Source: Nitrobacter sp047149785 (GTDB lineage Bacteria; Pseudomonadota; Alphaproteobacteria; Rhizobiales; Xanthobacteraceae). From it: a stretch of 64,000 bases of DNA. The notes beneath the pieces are model-generated. The model did not search any database and was not told the DNA's origin. It worked only from the letters and a program-made list of their open reading frames with translations. Shown here one piece after another: positions 1-8,700 of the stretch. Every line of letters begins with the position of its first letter. Positions within the stretch are counted from its first letter, which is position 1. Location of the stretch: the NCBI RefSeq assembly GCF_047149785.1, contig NZ_BAAGBE010000001.1, positions 744,001 to 808,000 on the forward strand. The letters run 5' to 3'. A program made the translations under genes and the position numbers.

Positions 1-460
1 CGCCCTTGGTGCCGCGTCCATAGCGCTCTCGATAGAGCTTCACTTCCTCGTCGATGAAATCGTGCTCGCCGGGCACATAGTGCACGTCGAGCCGCGACTG
101 CGAGATGATACGTTCGGCGTCGTCGAATTCGGAGGCTTTCGACAGGTGGGTGATGTCGCCGGTATGGATCATGAAGGACGGCTTCGCCGGCAGCGTCTTG
201 ATCTTGCCGATCGCCTCTTCGAGCGTCGCGAGCGCGTGCGGGTTGGCAGCCTTGTCGAAGCCGACATGGCTGTCGCTGATCTGCAGGAAGGTGAGGGCGG
301 ATGCGGATGCTTCGGCGGCTTGCGCCGATCCGACGATGCCGAGCGATCGCGGCACGCCGCCGGCAATGGTCCAGAGCACGCCCGTGCCGGCCCATGTCAT
401 GCATTCAAGCACCTTGCGGCGGCTGACACCGTCGCCGTCATGATTGTGGTTATGGCTCAT
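1..460 (-). CDS. Tat-exported calcineurin-like metallophosphoesterase, 3' end outside window
   Basis: Only the N-terminal 153 residues are in the window; translation starts at the ATG complementary to 458-460. Residues 13-19 read SRRKVLE, a twin-arginine motif, followed by a hydrophobic stretch and an AQA-type cleavage site near residue 49, so the enzyme is probably exported folded to the periplasm. Metallophosphoesterase motifs follow: D63-x-H65 (in ISDSHVG), G101-D102 (in HTGDITH) and GEHD at 131-134, where the family normally has GNHD. The substrate cannot be told from this part. The gene is divergent from the M20 amidohydrolase at 680. Confidence 0.85.
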   Translation of the reverse strand, partial: MSHNHNHDGDGVSRRKVLECMTWAGTGVLWTIAGGVPRSLGIVGSAQAAEASASALTFLQISDSHVGFDKAANPHALATLEEAIGKIKTLPAKPSFMIHTGDITHLSKASEFDDAERIISQSRLDVHYVPGEHDFIDEEVKLYRERYGRGTKG

Positions 461-679
461 GAGAGGTCTCCCACGCCCGTCATTGGGCATGCAGACCTGA
501 TCTGGGACCATGCAGATTTATTCCCGCGCCTGCATCGGGCGCGATGACGAAACGGTTACCGGCGACTGGAAAGCCCATGGCGGGCGGCGTCGATCGCTGC
601 AAAATCAGCGTATTGGGCCGCTCATTGCATCATGGTAAGAGGGTAACAGAGAGAATTCACTCTCGACCGGAACCCCGCC

Positions 680-1852
680 ATGCCCATCGTCAACCGCGTT
701 GCCGATCTGCAGCCCGATATCGCTGTCTGGCGCCGGGACATCCACGAGCATCCGGAACTGCTGTACGACGTGCGCCGCACCGCGGCGTTCGTGGCGGATC
801 GCTTGCGGGAATTCGGCTGCGACGAGGTTGCGACCGGACTCGGCCGGACCGGCGTCGTCGGCGTCATCAAGGGCAGGAGGCCTGCCACCGATGGCGCGGT
901 CAGGGTGATCGGCCTGCGCGCCGACATGGATGCGCTGCCGATTCACGAGGAAACCAACCTGCCTTACGCCTCGAAGACGCCCGGCAAGATGCATGCCTGC
1001 GGCCATGACGGCCACACCGCGATGCTGCTCGGCGCCGCGCGCTATCTCGCGGAGACGCGGAATTTCGCCGGCGAGGCCGTCGTGATCTTCCAGCCGGCGG
1101 AGGAGGGCGGCGCCGGCGCGGCTGCGATGATCAAGGACGGTTTGATGGACCGTTTCAGGATCGATCAGGTCTACGGCATGCATAACCTTCCCGGCGTCCC
1201 GCTCGGTTCCTTCGCCATCCGGCCGGGTCCGATCATGGCGGCGACCGATGCCGTCGATTTCCGGATCGAGGGTCACGGCGGCCACGCCGCACGGCCGCAT
1301 CTCTGCATCGATCCGGTGCTGGCGGGATCGCAGCTTGTCGTCGCCCTGCAATCGATCGTGTCGCGCAACGTCGATCCGCTGGAATCCGCCGTGATCTCGG
1401 TATGCGAGTTCCATGCCGGCAACACCCGCAACGTCATCCCGCAGACCGTCGAACTCGGCGGGACCGTCCGAACGCTTAAGGCCGACGTGCGCGACCAGAT
1501 GGAGAAACGGATACGCGAGGTCGCCGCCGGCGTGGCGCTGACGAGTGGAACAAGGATCGATGTCAGGTTCGGGCGCGGCTATCCGGTCACGGTCAATCAC
1601 GTCCGGCAGACCGAAACCGCGATGAAGATCGCCAGGGAAATCGCAGGCGAGGGCAATGTGCACGAGACGCCTCCGATGATGGGCGCGGAGGATTTCGCCT
1701 ACATGCTGGAAGCCCGGCCCGGCGCCTTCATCTTCGTCGGCAATGGCGACAGCGCGGGCCTGCATCATCCAGCCTACAACTTCAACGACGACGCCATCGT
1801 CTACGGCACCTCGTACTGGATCAGACTGGTCGAGAATATGCTCGCCGCCTGA
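680..1852 (+). CDS. M20 family amidohydrolase (hippurate hydrolase / aminoacylase-like)
   Basis: A 390-residue metal-dependent amidohydrolase of the M20D subgroup, which cleaves N-acyl amino acids or related amides in the cytoplasm. The metal-binding signature is clear: RADMDALP at 80-87, CGHDGH at 107-112 with the catalytic-site Cys and His ligands, the general-base pair EE at 141-142 in FQPAEEGG, and GAEDFAYM near the C terminus. Length is normal for the family. The start ATG at 680 has only a weak purine-rich leader, and no better in-frame start is visible. It stands alone between a divergent phosphoesterase and a stress gene, so the natural substrate (hippurate, N-acetyl amino acid or IAA conjugate) remains open. 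Confidence 0.9.
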   Translation: MPIVNRVADLQPDIAVWRRDIHEHPELLYDVRRTAAFVADRLREFGCDEVATGLGRTGVVGVIKGRRPATDGAVRVIGLRADMDALPIHEETNLPYASKTPGKMHACGHDGHTAMLLGAARYLAETRNFAGEAVVIFQPAEEGGAGAAAMIKDGLMDRFRIDQVYGMHNLPGVPLGSFAIRPGPIMAATDAVDFRIEGHGGHAARPHLCIDPVLAGSQLVVALQSIVSRNVDPLESAVISVCEFHAGNTRNVIPQTVELGGTVRTLKADVRDQMEKRIREVAAGVALTSGTRIDVRFGRGYPVTVNHVRQTETAMKIAREIAGEGNVHETPPMMGAEDFAYMLEARPGAFIFVGNGDSAGLHHPAYNFNDDAIVYGTSYWIRLVENMLAA

Positions 1853-1877
1853 GCGGCCACGCTCTTGTAGCGTCCCA

Positions 1878-1902
1878 GGAACATAGCCCCTCACGTCGCG
1901 TT
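1878..1902 (+). promoter_or_regulatory. EcfG (general stress sigma factor) promoter
   Basis: GGAAC at 1878-1882 and CGTT at 1899-1902 are separated by 16 nt, matching the alphaproteobacterial EcfG/RpoE2 consensus GGAAC-N16-17-CGTT. The next gene downstream, a DUF892 protein at 1944, belongs to a family often induced by stress, which fits. No other promoter is as clear here. Confidence 0.7.
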
Positions 1903-1943
1903 AGGAAGCGGGAATTCCCCCTCCCCAACCGCGCGAGGCTACA

Positions 1944-2441
1944 ATGATGAAAGACAAGGACCTTCACGACCTGTTCCTTGATCAGCTCAAGGACATCTAC
2001 TTCGCCGAAAAGCAGATCCTGAAAGCGCTGCCCAAGATGGCGAAGGCGGCGACATCCGACAAACTGCGGGCGGCTTTCGAAAAACACCATGACGAGACCG
2101 AAGGCCAGGTCGAGCGCCTGGAACGAATTTTCGAGCTGATGGAAAAGCCGGCCAAGGGCAAGACCTGCGATGCCATCCTCGGCCTTCTTGAGGAAGGCAA
2201 GGAAGTCATGGAGGAATACAAGGGCACCGAGGCGCTGGACGCGGGCCTGCTTGCGGCGGCGCAGGCGGTGGAACATTACGAGATGGCGCGCTACGGAACG
2301 ATGAAGGCGTGGGCGGTCCGGCTTGGCATGAAGGATGCCGTCAAGCTGATCGATGAAACGCTTCAGCAGGAACGCAAGACCGACAAGGATCTGACGGCGC
2401 TGGCCGAAGCCGGTGTCAACTCCGAGGCCTTGGCTGCCTGA
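1944..2441 (+). CDS. YciE/YciF-like ferritin-like protein (DUF892)
   Basis: A 165-residue protein of the DUF892 (YciE/YciF) family, which folds as a four-helix ferritin-like bundle with a putative di-iron site. The N-terminal DLFLDQLKDIYFAEKQIL stretch and the EKHHDETEGQVERLERIFE helix carry the Glu/His residues expected of the metal ligands, and a later HYEMARYG helix carries another set. The exact biochemical activity of the family is unknown, but members are commonly stress-inducible. It lies 42 nt downstream of an EcfG-type promoter. Two ATG codons in tandem (1944 and 1947) are possible starts. It converges with udgX across a perfect hairpin. Confidence 0.88.
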   Translation: MMKDKDLHDLFLDQLKDIYFAEKQILKALPKMAKAATSDKLRAAFEKHHDETEGQVERLERIFELMEKPAKGKTCDAILGLLEEGKEVMEEYKGTEALDAGLLAAAQAVEHYEMARYGTMKAWAVRLGMKDAVKLIDETLQQERKTDKDLTALAEAGVNSEALAA

Positions 2442-2455
2442 TTTTTCGGGAAAGG

Positions 2456-2487
2456 CCGTCATCGGCGGCTATGGCTGCCGATGACGG
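2456..2487. terminator. Bidirectional hairpin between convergent genes
   Basis: CCGTCATCGGC at 2456-2466 and GCCGATGACGG at 2477-2487 form a perfect 11-bp stem with a 10-nt loop. It sits in the 57-nt gap between the stops of the DUF892 gene (+) and udgX (-). The U-tracts on either side are poor, so it may act as a transcription or 3'-end stability barrier for both. Confidence 0.6.
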
Positions 2488-2498
2488 ATTGATCTGCT

Positions 2499-3113
2499 TC
2501 ACGCCGCCTTGTCGCGGCGGAGTTGCGTTGCGGCGATTTTCAGGTCATCGACGAAACGTTGATATTCGCGCGCTCTCGCATCCTCCTCGGGCAGCCGCAG
2601 GAGATAGGATGGGTGGACCGTCACCAGCGCCTTGTGTCCGTCGTTCGTCTCGATCAGCCGGCCGCGGTTCTTGTTGATCGGCGTGATCCTGCCGAAAACG
2701 CTTTGCGCCGCGGTCGCGCCCATCGCCACCACGAGCGTGGGTTTGACGGTGGCGAGTTCGCGTTCGTACCACTGGCGACAGGCTCTGATCTCAGCCGTGT
2801 TGGGTTTCTGGTGCAGCCGGATCTTGCCGCGCGGCACGAACTTGAAATGCTTCACCGCGTTCGTCACGTAGACCTTTCCGCGATCGATGCCGGCTTCTTT
2901 CAGCGCGCGGTCGAGGATCTGCCCCGCCGGGCCGACGAACGGTTTCCCCGCGAGGTCTTCCTTGTCGCCGGGCTGCTCGCCTACCAGCATGACCTGTGCG
3001 TGCGCTGGTCCTTCGCCGAACACGGTCTGCGTCGCGTTCTTCCAGAGATGACAGGCGCGGCATCCGGCGGCTTCTTCGCGCAGGCGCGGGAGGGAGAGCT
3101 GCGAGGCGGTCAT
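2499..3113 (-). CDS. udgX: UdgX family uracil-DNA glycosylase
   Basis: A 204-residue uracil-DNA glycosylase of the UdgX branch, which excises uracil and, in the characterised mycobacterial protein, stays covalently attached to the abasic site through a histidine. Family 4-like features are C18-x2-C21 for the Fe-S cluster, motif VGEQPGDKED (44-53), NAVKHF (85-90, with His replacing the third Cys of ordinary family-4 enzymes), C112, and VHPSYLL near the C terminus. The UdgX-specific loop is present as K97-I-R-L-H101; H101 aligns with the covalent His of the canonical KRRIH loop. The start is the ATG at 3113; the longer open frame upstream runs into imuA and is not coding. It is divergent from imuA-imuB-dnaE2 with a LexA box between. 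Confidence 0.9.
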   Translation of the reverse strand: MTASQLSLPRLREEAAGCRACHLWKNATQTVFGEGPAHAQVMLVGEQPGDKEDLAGKPFVGPAGQILDRALKEAGIDRGKVYVTNAVKHFKFVPRGKIRLHQKPNTAEIRACRQWYERELATVKPTLVVAMGATAAQSVFGRITPINKNRGRLIETNDGHKALVTVHPSYLLRLPEEDARAREYQRFVDDLKIAATQLRRDKAA

Positions 3114-3261
3114 GGGCGGTCTCTGTTGTCGGGTTTGCCACGGAAACCCCTTGAGGCAATTCCGGACGCTGCCCGGCGTTCCTTTGATGTCCTTGGATTC
3201 GTGAGCTAAAATCGTGTGCGAAAAGCTGGTTGACTCCCGGCCGCCTGGTGAGCTTATTATA

Positions 3262-3276
3262 GAACATAACGTGAAC
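3262..3276. promoter_or_regulatory. LexA (SOS) box
   Basis: GAAC at 3262-3265 and GAAC at 3273-3276 are separated by seven bases; on the other strand this is GTTC-N7-GTTC, the direct-repeat LexA operator of alphaproteobacteria. It lies 45 nt before the imuA ATG at 3321 and about 150 nt before the udgX start, in the divergent promoter region. Confidence 0.88.
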
Positions 3277-3320
3277 AATTGACTCCGCCGCGAGTTCATT
3301 GTCACGGGCGGATTGTGATC

Positions 3321-4133
3321 ATGACTGGAAACCGGAGCAGCGCAGCGACGCTTGCGCGTCTGCGCGACCGCATCGCGCGCATCGAGGCCGGTCACGGCGA
3401 CGGAATGCCGGGCCGGGCCGCGCTCGGTCATGACGAGGCGGATGCCGAGCTGCAGGGCGGGCTTGCGCGCGGAGCCGTGCACGAGGTGTTCGCGGAAGGG
3501 CGGCACGGCGCGGCGGCGAGCGGCTTCATCGCGGGCCTTGCGCAGCGGATATGTCCAAACCGGCCGCTGCTCTGGGTGCGGCAGGATTTTGCCGCGCGCG
3601 AATCCGGTGCGCTGTCGATGCGCGGATGGCGCGAGTTCGGTCTCGATCCGTGCCTGTTGGTGACGGTCCATGCATCAGATGTGGAGAGCGCGTTGCGGAC
3701 GGCGGCCGATGCGCTGGCCTGTGATGCGCTTGGTGCCGTGGTCATGGAGATCTGGGGCGAGACGCGTCTGTTCGATCTTGTCGCGAGCCGCAGGCTGACG
3801 CTGGCGGCGGGGGCTTCCGGGGTCACCGGGCTGCTGCTGCGGGTGGCGGCAACGCCGTTGCCTTCGACAGCGGAGACGCGGTGGATCGTGCGCCCGGCGC
3901 GCTCGCCGCCATGCGCGGCGTGGCAGGCGTGGGGCGCGCCTGTGTTCGAGACGCGGCTTGTCCGCAACCGTCATGGCCGGACCGGCCAATGGATCATGGA
4001 GTGGAAATGTGATGAGTGCCTCTTCCGTGACGTTTCGATCCGTGGCGCGCAGACGCATCCTCAGCCTGTGGCTGCCGCGCCTGCCGACCGACCGGATCGC
4101 GCGCGAGTTGTTGCGCTCCGGCGGGCGGGGTGA
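3321..4133 (+). CDS. imuA: ImuA, SOS mutasome RecA-like protein
   Basis: A 270-residue protein of the ImuA family (RecA/SulA-related), an accessory factor that works with ImuB and DnaE2 in damage-induced mutagenesis. Recognisable stretches are GGLARGAVHEVFAEG near residues 35-50, the PLLWVRQD segment, and the C-terminal EWKCDECLFRD. A TTG at 3279 would extend the frame, but it directly abuts the LexA box, so the ATG at 3321 is preferred. The 3' end overlaps imuB by 122 nt. The gene heads a three-gene operon under a LexA box. Confidence 0.88.
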   Translation: MTGNRSSAATLARLRDRIARIEAGHGDGMPGRAALGHDEADAELQGGLARGAVHEVFAEGRHGAAASGFIAGLAQRICPNRPLLWVRQDFAARESGALSMRGWREFGLDPCLLVTVHASDVESALRTAADALACDALGAVVMEIWGETRLFDLVASRRLTLAAGASGVTGLLLRVAATPLPSTAETRWIVRPARSPPCAAWQAWGAPVFETRLVRNRHGRTGQWIMEWKCDECLFRDVSIRGAQTHPQPVAAAPADRPDRARVVALRRAG

Positions 4134-5718
4134 AGCCTATCGTGCTTCGCAATCAAGCCCGGCAATAAAGGAGATATCCCCCCGCATCGTCGTCGCCAAA
4201 CAGAACAATGCGCTGGTCGTCGCCGCGCTGGATGACACGGCCGCACGGATTGGCCTCGCGGTCGGCCTGCCGCTCGCCAATGCCCGCGCGATCTGCCCCG
4301 ACATCGACGTGTTCGATGCCGATGAGACGGCCGACGGCAAAACCCTGAACGGCATCGCCGACTGGTGCGACCGCTTCACGCCGCTGGTGGCGCTCGATCC
4401 GCCGCATGGTCTGCTTCTGGACATCACCGGCTGCGCGCATCTGTTCGGCGGCGAAGCGGCGCTGATGAATGAACTATGCGGCGCGCTGACGCGGCAGGGT
4501 TTTGTCGTCAGCGCGGCGATCGCCGGCACGCCGGCCTGCGCGCGGGCGCTGACCCGCCATGCCCATGGCCGGATCGTCGCGCCCGGCGAGGAGGCTGGAG
4601 CGGTTGCGGCGCTGCCGGTGTTCACGCTCGGCGCGGATGACGCGATCACGCGCGGGCTGCGCCGCGCCGGGCTGAAAACCATCGGCGATGTCGCCGCGCG
4701 CGGCCGCCACGAGATCGCGGCGCGGTTCGGGGCGGCGTTCACGGCGCTGCTGGAGCAGGCGCTGGGGCAGGGCGATGCGCCGATCAACCCGCGCAAGCCG
4801 CTGCCGGATTTTATCGTCGAGAGGCGCTTCGCCGAGCCGATCGCCACCGACGGCGCGATCGCGATGACGCTGGCGAGCCTTGCGCGCACGCTCATCGCCG
4901 CGATGGAAAAACAGGGCAAGGGAGCGCGGCGGCTGGAAGCAGGTTTTTTCCGCACCGACGGCGCGGTGCGCGTCATTGCCGTCGAGACCGGACGTCCGGT
5001 CACGCGCGGCGAGACCATCGATCGTCTGTTCGGCGAGCGGCTCGATGCGCTGGCCGATCCGCTCGATCCCGGCTTCGGCTTCGATCTGGTGCGGCTGTCC
5101 GCCGTGCGGACCGATCTCGTGATACAGGAGCAGCGCGACCTCGATGCGCATGTCCGGGATAACGACGAGGTGGCGGCACTGGTCGATCGTCTTGCCGCCC
5201 GCATCGGCAGCCATCGCGTCGTCGTGCATCTGCCGCAGGACACCCACATTCCAGAGCGCGCGTCGATCCCGGTGCCGGCGCAACAGAGTCTTGCGGCGGC
5301 CATGCGTGCCGAATGGTTGGAACGTATCGAGGGCGAGCCGCCGCTGCGGCCGCTGCGCATGTTTGCGCCGCCGGAGCCGATCGAGGTGGTGGCACTGTTT
5401 CCGGATGGTCCGCCGGCGCAGTTCAAATGGCGTCATCGTCAGTGTCTCATTGCCCGCGTCGAAGGACCCGAACGCATCGCCATGGAATGGTGGAATCGCT
5501 GCGAGCAGGCCTTGTCGCCCGAACCCGACGATGAATTCATGCGCCTGCATCCGCCGCAAGGCGAGGTGGCAGTCGCGCGCGCCGATGGCAGCGCGCTGAC
5601 GCGTGATTATTTTCGTGCAGAAGACAAGGAGGGCGTGCGCTATTGGCTTTATCGCGAAGGAATTTACAGGCGTGAAGTCCAGACGTTCCGCTGGTTCCTG
5701 CACGGGCTGTTCGCATGA
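4012..5718 (+). CDS. imuB: ImuB, inactive Y-family polymerase-like protein of the SOS mutasome
   Basis: A 568-residue Y-family (DinB/UmuC-like) protein that acts as the hub linking ImuA, DnaE2 and the beta clamp. The N-terminal RRRILSLWLPRLPTDR and the VVAALDDTAARIGLAVGLPLANARA segment are typical of ImuB, and the palm region LALLDITGC-like stretch (DPPHGLLLDITGCAHLFGGE) lacks the acidic catalytic pattern of active DinB. The start is the ATG at 4012 inside the end of imuA; an earlier in-frame ATG at 3958 would add 18 residues not typical of the family. Its TGA overlaps the dnaE2 ATG (ATGA), indicating translational coupling. Confidence 0.9.
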   Translation: MSASSVTFRSVARRRILSLWLPRLPTDRIARELLRSGGRGEAYRASQSSPAIKEISPRIVVAKQNNALVVAALDDTAARIGLAVGLPLANARAICPDIDVFDADETADGKTLNGIADWCDRFTPLVALDPPHGLLLDITGCAHLFGGEAALMNELCGALTRQGFVVSAAIAGTPACARALTRHAHGRIVAPGEEAGAVAALPVFTLGADDAITRGLRRAGLKTIGDVAARGRHEIAARFGAAFTALLEQALGQGDAPINPRKPLPDFIVERRFAEPIATDGAIAMTLASLARTLIAAMEKQGKGARRLEAGFFRTDGAVRVIAVETGRPVTRGETIDRLFGERLDALADPLDPGFGFDLVRLSAVRTDLVIQEQRDLDAHVRDNDEVAALVDRLAARIGSHRVVVHLPQDTHIPERASIPVPAQQSLAAAMRAEWLERIEGEPPLRPLRMFAPPEPIEVVALFPDGPPAQFKWRHRQCLIARVEGPERIAMEWWNRCEQALSPEPDDEFMRLHPPQGEVAVARADGSALTRDYFRAEDKEGVRYWLYREGIYRREVQTFRWFLHGLFA

Positions 5719-8700
5719 AGCATCCGCGCGATAGTCCGGCCTATGCCGAAATCGGCATCATGACCAATTTCTCGTTCCTGCACGGCGGGTCGCATCCGCA
5801 GGAGTATGTGCATCAGGCGAGCGAATTGCGCCTTCCGATGATTGGCATCGCCGATCGCAATACGCTGGCGGGCGTGGTGCGTGCTTATACCGAACTGGAA
5901 AATCCGAAAGTCCGTTACAAGCCGCGGCTGCTGATCGGCTCGCGTCTCGTTTTCATCGATGGGACGCCAGACATTCTTGTCTATCCCAGCGATCGCGATG
6001 CTTATGGCCGGCTATGCCAGTTGCTCAGCAAAGGCAAGCTGTTGGCGGAGAAGGGCGAATGTCATCTGACGTTGGATGATTTGCTGGAGTTTGCCGAAGG
6101 CCAGCTTTTCGTACTGGCCTTGCCGCATCGTTTCGAGACGACAGCCGCGCTGAAAGTGCTGGAGCGATTGCGACAGAGCAGCGCGGACGACGTCTGGCTC
6201 GCGGCAAGCCTGCTCTATCGCGGCGACGACCGTCGCCGCCTGCTGCGATTGCAGCGGATCGCAACCACCGCGCGCGTGTCGCTGCTCGCAACCAACGAGG
6301 TTCTGTACCATCATCCCGCGCGCCGTCCCTTGCAGGATGTGCTGACCTGCATCCGCGAAAAAAAAGCGATCGATGCCATCGGCCGCAAGCTGGACATCAA
6401 CGCCGAGCGGCATCTGAAGCCGGCCCATGAGATGACGGTGCTGTTTCGCGATATTCCGGAGGCGATCGCCGAGACGGCAACGTTCGCATCGCGCATCGAA
6501 TTTTCACTGGATCAACTCAAATATCAGTATCCCGACGAGCCGGTTCCGCCGGGCAAGACCGCGCAGCGTCATCTGGAGGACCTGACATGGGCGGGTGTCG
6601 AAACATATTTTCCGGGAGGTGCGGATGAAGATCTGAAAACGGTTCTCCGCAAGGAATTGGACCTGATCGCCGAACTCGACTACGCCCATTACTTCCTTAC
6701 CGTGCATGACATCGTGCACTGGGCGCGCGCACAGAACATCCTGTGCCAGGGGCGGGGATCGGCGGCGAATTCGGCCGTGTGCTACGTGCTCGGCATCACC
6801 TCGGTCGATCCCACCAAGGTCGACCTTCTGTTCGAGCGTTTCATCTCCAGGGAGCGGCTGGAGCCGCCCGATATCGACGTCGATTTCGAGCATTCGCGCC
6901 GCGAGGAGGTGATGCAGTATGTCTATCGCCGCTATGGCCGTCACCGCGCCGCGATCATCGCCACCGTCATCCACTATCGGCCGCGCAGCGCCATCCGCGA
7001 CGTGGGCAAGGCGCTGGGCCTGACCGAGGATGTCACGGCGGCGCTCGCTGATACGGTCTGGGGAAGCTGGGGCGACGATGTCAGCGACATGCAGGTCAGG
7101 CAGGCCGGCTTCGATCCGCAAAACCCGATGGTGCGCCGTGCCGTCGAACTCGCCACCGAATTGATCGGCTTTCCGCGTCACCTGTCGCAGCATGTCGGCG
7201 GTTACGTACTGACGCAGGACCGGCTCGACACTTACGTGCCGATCGGCAACGCGGCGATGGACGACCGCACCTTCATCGAGTGGGACAAGGACGACGTCGA
7301 TGCATTACGGATGATGAAGGTCGACGTGCTGGCACTCGGCATGCTGACCTGCATCCGCAAGTGTTTTGACCTGATCGCGGATCACAAGGGCGAGCGATGG
7401 GAGTTGGCGACGATCCCGCAGGACGAGAAGCCGGTCTACGACATGCTGTGCCGTGGCGAATCTCTCGGCGTATTCCAGGTCGAGAGCCGGGCGCAGATGA
7501 ACATGCTGCCGCGCCTGAAGCCGCGCACGTTCTATGATCTCGTCATCGAGGTCGCCATCGTGCGTCCGGGTCCGATCCAGGGCGACATGGTGCATCCCTA
7601 CCTGAAGCGGCGCGCCATGGATCCCGACAAGATCGACTATCCCTATCCGAAAGGCGGGGACAAGGATGAATTGCGGAATGTTCTGAAACGCACGCTGGGC
7701 GTGCCGCTGTTTCAGGAGCAGGCGATGCGCATCGCCATCGCCGCGGCGAAATTCACCTCGGAAGAGGCGAATGGGTTACGTCGCGCCATGGCGACGTTCC
7801 GCAACGTGGGCACCATCGGCTCCTTCCAGGAGAAGATGGTCAACAGCATGATCGCGCGTGGCTACGATCCGGTGTTCGCGAAAAACTGTTTCGAGCAGAT
7901 CAAGGGATTCGGCTCTTATGGCTTTCCCGAAAGCCACGCGGCGAGTTTTGCGCAACTGGTTTATGTCTCATCGTGGTTGAAGCATTTCCATCCCGACGCG
8001 TTCTGCTGCTCCTTGCTGAATTCGCAGCCGATGGGTTTTTACGCGCCGGCGCAGATCGTCGGCGATGCCCGCAAGAACGGCGTCGATGTGCGGCCGGTCG
8101 ATGTTTCGTTCAGCCATTCGCAGAACACTCTGGAGGAGCGCGTGGGCGCGCATCACGCGGTGCGGCTCGGCTTCCGCCAGATCGATGGATTCAAGTGGGT
8201 CGATAAGGATGAGGAGAGAGGCGAGCAGCAGGCAGCCGATGAGGAATTGTTCCCTCCCCCCTTGTGGGGGAGGGAAAGGGAGGGGGGTGAGCTACAAGAC
8301 CGGTGCTTGAGATACCCCCCTCTCCACCTCTCAAGGGGGGAGAGAGCAGGCAATGCATGGATTGGGACTTCAAATCCGTCGTCTCAAGAACAGTTATCGT
8401 CTCCTTCGCTGACATCCGACGACTGGGGCGAGCGGATCGTCGCCGCGCGGCAACGCCGGTCCTTCACCTCCATTGAGGATTTCGCCCGCGATACGAAACT
8501 GCCGAAGCGTGCGCTGATCCTGCTGGCCGATGCCGACGCCTTTCGCTCGCTCGGGTTCGACCGCCGTGCGGCGCTGTGGGCGGTGCGGCGTCTGCCGGAC
8601 GATGTGCCGCTGCCATTGTTCGAAAGCGCCGCGGCGCGCGAATTGCCGGACGAACATGCCGCGCCGCTGCCCGAGATGCCGCTGCCGGAGCAAGTGGTCG

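Noticed and set aside
605..1894. Long minus-strand open frame (429 codons) opposite the M20 amidohydrolase
   Set aside because: It is antisense to a well-conserved gene, has no family similarity and arises from GC-rich codon bias.
2499..3671. 390-codon version of the udgX frame starting at 3671
   Set aside because: The first part runs antisense through imuA and the LexA box; UdgX homology starts at the ATG at 3113.
4137..5703. Two long minus-strand open frames over imuB
   Set aside because: Antisense shadows of imuB; Ser/Arg-rich translations with no recognisable domain.
8250..8346. CRISPR-like interpretation of the short repeated palindromes in dnaE2
   Set aside because: There are no regularly spaced identical repeats with unique spacers and no cas genes; it is a nested palindrome.
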